Below, piece by piece: positions 58,155-61,353 of a DNA stretch of 61,353 bases. Location: the NCBI GenBank assembly GCA_017409575.1, contig JAFQSM010000086.1:1-61353 (forward strand), given 5' to 3'. The stretch is from Clostridia bacterium (GTDB taxonomy: Bacteria; Bacillota; Clostridia; Monoglobales; Monoglobaceae). Within the stretch, counting starts at the first letter, position 1. Each line of letters opens with the position of its first letter. The notes under the pieces were generated by a model, which searched no databases, was not told where the DNA came from, and was given only the letters and a program-made list of their open reading frames with translations. The position numbers and the translations under genes are program-made.

Positions 58155-58730
58155 ACCAAGATGTTTCATTTGCTCTATATCAAATTCTTTGGGGGAATAA
58201 TTTTCGATATAATCAAGAACTTCGGCAGGAGTATCAAGAATTTTGAACAGCGAGAGCGAGTCTTCGCGCATAAAACCTTTTTCTGCCGTTGATTTGAGCA
58301 CATTGCCGATTGCATCGTAGTAGCCGTTTGTGTTGAGAAGAACAATCGCCTTGTTGTGACGGGCAAGCTGCTTGAGGGTCAGGATTTCGAAAAATTCGTC
58401 AAAGGTACCGATGCCGCCCGGGCTTATGATAAACGCGTCGGACATCTCTTCGAGGAGCTTTTTGCGCTCGCGCATATCCTTGGTGCGGATAATTTCGCTA
58501 CACTCAAACAAAATCCCGTCGCCCGAGAAAAACGACGGAACAATCCCGATTGTTTTGCCGCCGCCTTTTGTGATGCCCCGTGCTGCGGCACCCATAAGTC
58601 CGTTTGCACCTGCACCAAAGACAAGCGAGTGACCGCGCTGTGCCATTTCTTCGCCCAGAAGCTCACCGGCAAGGATATAATCTTTTTCTATCGCATCGCT
58701 TGATGCACCATAAACACAAATATTCATCAA
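58110..58730 (-). CDS. LOG family protein (TIGR00730, lysine decarboxylase-like Rossmann fold)
   Basis: A 206-residue protein of the LOG family (cytokinin riboside 5'-monophosphate phosphoribohydrolase or related nucleotide N-glycosidase). It has ICVYGASSDAIEKDYILAGE at the N-terminus, LVFGAGANGLMGAAARGITK near 35, MRERKKLLEEMSDAFIISPG near 86 and the catalytic GGIGTFDEFFEILTLKQL, where classical members have PGGxGTxEE. The cellular substrate in this organism is unknown. The last 14 residues (VSGCDKMCTPHKER) and the stop codon are encoded by repeat R3, so the original C-terminus has been replaced. Confidence 0.88.
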   Translation of the reverse strand: MMNICVYGASSDAIEKDYILAGELLGEEMAQRGHSLVFGAGANGLMGAAARGITKGGGKTIGIVPSFFSGDGILFECSEIIRTKDMRERKKLLEEMSDAFIISPGGIGTFDEFFEILTLKQLARHNKAIVLLNTNGYYDAIGNVLKSTAEKGFMREDSLSLFKILDTPAEVLDYIENYSPKEFDIEQMKHLGVSGCDKMCTPHKER

Positions 58731-58810
58731 ATGAAACCTCCAATCACAAAAGTATATTTGATGTCTTTAATGAGTATACCATATTCGAGGAAAGAATTCC
58801 AGTCCATTTG

Positions 58811-58839
58811 TTGACAAATTTTGAGAAAAATAGTATAAT
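58811..58839 (+). promoter_or_regulatory. promoter of the PLP-lyase/EamA operon
   Basis: TTGACA (58811-58816), 17-bp spacer, TATAAT (58834-58839): a near-consensus site 27 bases before the gene. Confidence 0.8.
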
Positions 58840-58866
58840 TTCTTAATAATACGGGGGAAAAACTTT

Positions 58867-60147
58867 ATGAAAAATCAGAATATATACAAAAATATGGGCA
58901 TATCCGACGAGCTGTTTGCTTTTGGCGAATCGGTGCTTTTGGACCTTGAAGAAAGATTTAAACAGATTGACCAAAATGCCGAATACAATCAGATGAAGGT
59001 TATTTCGGCAATGCAGAAAAACCGGGTTGATGCGGCGTGCTTTGCCGAGTCGACAGGTTATGGATATGATGATGTCGGCAGGGACACTTTGGAAAGAGTG
59101 TATGCTGATTGCTTTAATACCGAGGACGCGCTTGTCAGACCGCAGATTACCTGTGGGACCCATGCGCTCAGCCTTGCGCTTTCGGCAAACCTGAGGCCCG
59201 GTGACGAGCTTTTGTCACCTGCAGGCAAGCCGTATGACACGCTGGAGGGCGTTATTGGAATCCGCTCTTCCCCGGGGTCACTTGCAGAGTATGGGGTTTC
59301 GTACCGTCAGGTTGATTTGCTGCCGGATGACAGTTTTGATTTTGACAAAATTCGCGAGGCTATAAACGAAAAGACCAAGCTTGTGACAATTCAAAGGTCA
59401 AAGGGATATCAGACACGCGAGACATTTTCGGTTGAAAAGATTGCAGGACTTATAAAATTTGTAAAAGAAATAAAGCCTGACGTAATCTGTATGGTTGACA
59501 ACTGCTACGGCGAATTTGTCGAGACTGTTGAACCGTCGGATTTTGGCGCAGATATGATTGTGGGTTCGCTGATTAAAAATCTTGGTGGCGGACTTGCCCC
59601 GTCGGGCGGATATATTTGCGGAACAAAAAAATGTATCGAAAATTGCGGATATCGTCTTACTGCCCCCGGTCTTGGCAAAGAGGTCGGGACAAATATGGGA
59701 ATGATGCGACAGTTTTATCAGGGACTTTTTATGGCTCCGACTGTTGTGGCAGGGGCGCTTAAGGGTGCGATATTTGCGGCAAATATTTATGAACGGCTTG
59801 GCTTTAAGTGTGTGCCGAATGCCACAGAATCAAGACATGACATAATTCAGGCGGTGGAGCTTAAGACCCCTGAGAATGTAATTGCATTCTGCAAGGGAAT
59901 TCAGGCGGCGGCTCCGGTTGACAGCTATGTAACGCCTGTGCCGGGGGATATGCCCGGGTATGAGTCGCAGGTGATTATGGCAGCAGGGGCGTTTGTTCAG
60001 GGCTCGTCAATTGAGCTTAGTGCCGATGCACCTCTTAGAGAACCGTATGCGGTTTACTTCCAGGGCGGAATAACCTGGGCACATGCGAAGCTTGGAATTC
60101 TTAAGTCGGTTCAAGAGATGCTTGATGAGGGTCTTATAAATCTTTAA
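58867..60147 (+). CDS. methionine gamma-lyase family PLP enzyme ('aluminium resistance protein')
   Basis: 426 residues of the COG4100 branch of the Cys/Met-metabolism PLP enzymes. It has STGYGYDDVGRDTLERVYAD near 60, PQITCGTHALSLALSANLRP (PLP phosphate region) near 95, QRSKGYQTRETFSVEKIAGL near 177, VDNCYGEFVETVEPSDFGAD (Asp for the pyridine N) near 215 and GSLIKNLGGGLAPSGGYICG with the probable PLP Lys near 238. The historic name comes from an Al3+ resistance phenotype; the substrate is uncertain. The transporter gene 24 bases downstream suggests a linked export or uptake step. Confidence 0.88.
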   Translation: MKNQNIYKNMGISDELFAFGESVLLDLEERFKQIDQNAEYNQMKVISAMQKNRVDAACFAESTGYGYDDVGRDTLERVYADCFNTEDALVRPQITCGTHALSLALSANLRPGDELLSPAGKPYDTLEGVIGIRSSPGSLAEYGVSYRQVDLLPDDSFDFDKIREAINEKTKLVTIQRSKGYQTRETFSVEKIAGLIKFVKEIKPDVICMVDNCYGEFVETVEPSDFGADMIVGSLIKNLGGGLAPSGGYICGTKKCIENCGYRLTAPGLGKEVGTNMGMMRQFYQGLFMAPTVVAGALKGAIFAANIYERLGFKCVPNATESRHDIIQAVELKTPENVIAFCKGIQAAAPVDSYVTPVPGDMPGYESQVIMAAGAFVQGSSIELSADAPLREPYAVYFQGGITWAHAKLGILKSVQEMLDEGLINL

Positions 60148-60170
60148 ATTTTTAAAAGGAGATAAAAATT

Positions 60171-61109
60171 ATGTGGTTAGTAATAGCAGTAATAGCAATG
60201 CTTTGCTGGAGCGGTTCGGACTTTTTCAGCAAGCTTGGCTCAAAACCAAGTGACAAGTACAGTCATTGGAAGATGGTTATGGCTGTGGGACTTGTTATGG
60301 GTATTCACGCATTTTATGAAATAGCAACAGGTACAAAAATCACTTTGCAGGACATAATATACTACCTGCCTGCATCGTCAATGTACATACTTTCGATGAT
60401 TTTTGGTTATGTATCGCTGAGATATATTGAACTTTCGGTTTCGTCGCCGATATGCAATTCGTCGGGTGCGCTTGCGGCAATCCTGTGCTTCCTTGTTCTG
60501 GGACAGACGATTGACCAGCTTTCGACCATCGGCGTTGTTATTGTATCAATTGGTGTAATCTTTTTGGGAATTGCCGAATACGCCGAAGACGACGAGGCAA
60601 AGGCGCGCCGTCAGCTTAAGGCAAACAGAAAGTACACAAAAAGTGTGCTTGCGATTTTGCTTCCTGTTTTGTACTGCCTTATAGATGCGCTGGGTACATT
60701 CTTTGACGCACTTATACTTGAAGAAGGCAATACATTCCTGACAAATATTTTCCATTATCTTGATGAAGATGTTGCAAACGTTGCCTACGAGCTGACATTC
60801 CTCTTTATGGGAATTGTTGCGGCGATTTATGTATTTGGTATAAAACGCCAGAAAATTGTTGATATAAAAGAAGAGGTGCCAAAGGGCGTCGGAGCAATAT
60901 GCGAAACTGCAGGACAGTTTGCATATGTTTATGCACTTGCGGCAAATCCGGTAGGGGCAGCACCGATAATCTGTTCATACTGCGTAGTTTCGTCACTCTG
61001 GAGCGCAATATTCCTCAAAGAAAGACTTTCGTGGAAACACTACGCATCACTTGTTGCGGTGTTTGCCGGAATAATAATAATGGGCATAGCCGAAGGCCTC
61101 GCAGGGTAG
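60171..61109 (+). CDS. EamA-type (DMT superfamily) transporter
   Basis: 312 residues with about ten membrane segments arranged as two EamA repeats. The first covers residues 1-135 (AMLCWSGSDFFSKLGSKPSD; YVSLRYIELSVSSPICNSSG). The second covers 165-312 (SVLAILLPVLYCLIDALGTF; GQFAYVYALAANPVGAAPII; FLKERLSWKHYASLVAVFAG). A charged cytoplasmic linker (EYAEDDEAKARRQLKANRKY) separates them. The substrate is unknown; it is likely co-transcribed with the upstream PLP lyase. AAAAGGAG precedes ATG 60171. A tandem repeat begins 2 bases after the stop. Confidence 0.87.
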   Translation: MWLVIAVIAMLCWSGSDFFSKLGSKPSDKYSHWKMVMAVGLVMGIHAFYEIATGTKITLQDIIYYLPASSMYILSMIFGYVSLRYIELSVSSPICNSSGALAAILCFLVLGQTIDQLSTIGVVIVSIGVIFLGIAEYAEDDEAKARRQLKANRKYTKSVLAILLPVLYCLIDALGTFFDALILEEGNTFLTNIFHYLDEDVANVAYELTFLFMGIVAAIYVFGIKRQKIVDIKEEVPKGVGAICETAGQFAYVYALAANPVGAAPIICSYCVVSSLWSAIFLKERLSWKHYASLVAVFAGIIIMGIAEGLAG

Positions 61110-61111
61110 AG

Positions 61112-61353
61112 CTGTGAAAAATTGCGCATAATGTACAAACTCTCACCGCTCGGCGTACACAAAAGTACGCCGTCGGGACAACCCTTTGGGTTCGGTTTGC
61201 ACATTCTGCATCAATTTTTCTTCGCTCTTGAACTGTGAAAAATTGCGCATAATGTACAAACTCTCACCGCTCGGCGTACACAAAAGTACGCCGTCGGGAC
61301 AACCCTTTGGGTTCGGTTTGCACATTCTGCATCAATTTTTCTTCGCTCTTGAG
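61112..61353 (+). repeat. tandem structured repeat R4, two 121-bp units reaching the window end
   Basis: Units 61112-61232 and 61233-61353 differ only at the last base. Each has CTGTGAAAAATTGCGC, outer stem CAAAC (61136-61140) with GTTTG (61195-61199), hairpin b CGGCGTAC/GTACGCCG (61151-61172), hairpin a AACCC/GGGTT (61180-61192) and TTCTGCATCAATTTTTCTTC. It is in the same orientation as the preceding gene. The window stops exactly at a unit boundary, so the array may continue. Confidence 0.9.

Noticed and set aside
61112..61353. CRISPR array
   Set aside because: The whole 121-bp unit is repeated with no unique spacers, and no cas genes are present.

Overview
The window reads as chromosome of a low-to-moderate GC Gram-positive anaerobe of the class Clostridia, probably an uncultured gut-type lineage. 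The evidence is the dgt-dnaG-rpoD and lepA-hemW arrangements, GTP-type PEP carboxykinase, a biotin/Na+ decarboxylase, SLH-domain surface proteins, a YerB-type lipoprotein, a PdaB-like deacetylase, HPr, RelQ-type alarmone synthetase, strong sigma-A promoters (TTGACA-17-TATAAT) and AGGAGG ribosome sites. No species can be named from sequence alone.

Layout. 1-3.5 kb is AT-rich and rearranged: the end of a YeiH transporter, an ACT-ACT-metallo-beta-lactamase gene enclosed by a 28-bp direct repeat, a beheaded AlbA_2-type regulator, and a divergent XRE repressor with a 78-residue partner. 3.6-8.2 kb: mgtC with a structured leader, asnA, then a four-gene operon (SLH protein, HPr-kinase-like P-loop protein, PqqD-like protein, His-type S26 peptidase). 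8.5-18.4 kb: nif3-trmK (minus), dgt-dnaG-rpoD, galE, lepA-hemW, tRNA-Arg. 18.4-26.6 kb: XRE gene abutting an SLH remnant, pckG, proB, yerB-like, dusB, hom-lysC. 26.6-30.5 kb: an oadG-biotin carrier-oadB-oadA operon whose beta subunit has an unusual secreted N-terminal domain. 30.5-37.2 kb: tRNA-Gly, tRNA-Met/tRNA-Glu, yitT, a nagA remnant, DeoR regulator, nagA-nagB-like pair, malic enzyme. 37.7-52.8 kb: a 14-gene surface-polysaccharide locus (initiating transferase, glycosyltransferases, CDP-glycerol synthesis with LicD, two tandem Wzy-like paralogs, pyruvyl transferase, Wzx flippase, two FrhB-like Fe-S proteins). 52.8-61.1 kb: pdaB-like, tandem OB-fold protein, DUF975, tRNA-Ser, HPr, relQ, proA, LOG family, PLP lyase and EamA transporter.

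How the parts work together. GalE can supply UDP-galactose to the polysaccharide locus. PEP carboxykinase, malic enzyme and the Na+ decarboxylase make a C4/pyruvate node. proB and proA (both present but 35 kb apart), hom-lysC and asnA cover glutamate- and aspartate-family amino acids.

The most unusual feature is a dispersed repeat family (8.3, 37.2-37.5, 57.9-58.15 and 61.1-61.35 kb). Each locus lies just 3' of a gene and in its sense orientation. The unit can fold into an outer stem enclosing two hairpins, with paired substitutions between copies, and it is tandemly or partly duplicated at three of the four loci. In one case it encodes the last 14 residues of the neighbouring protein. Other points worth attention are the HPr-kinase-like/PqqD/S26 operon, the duplicated polymerase genes with a glycosyltransferase remnant between them, and HPr lacking Ser46.
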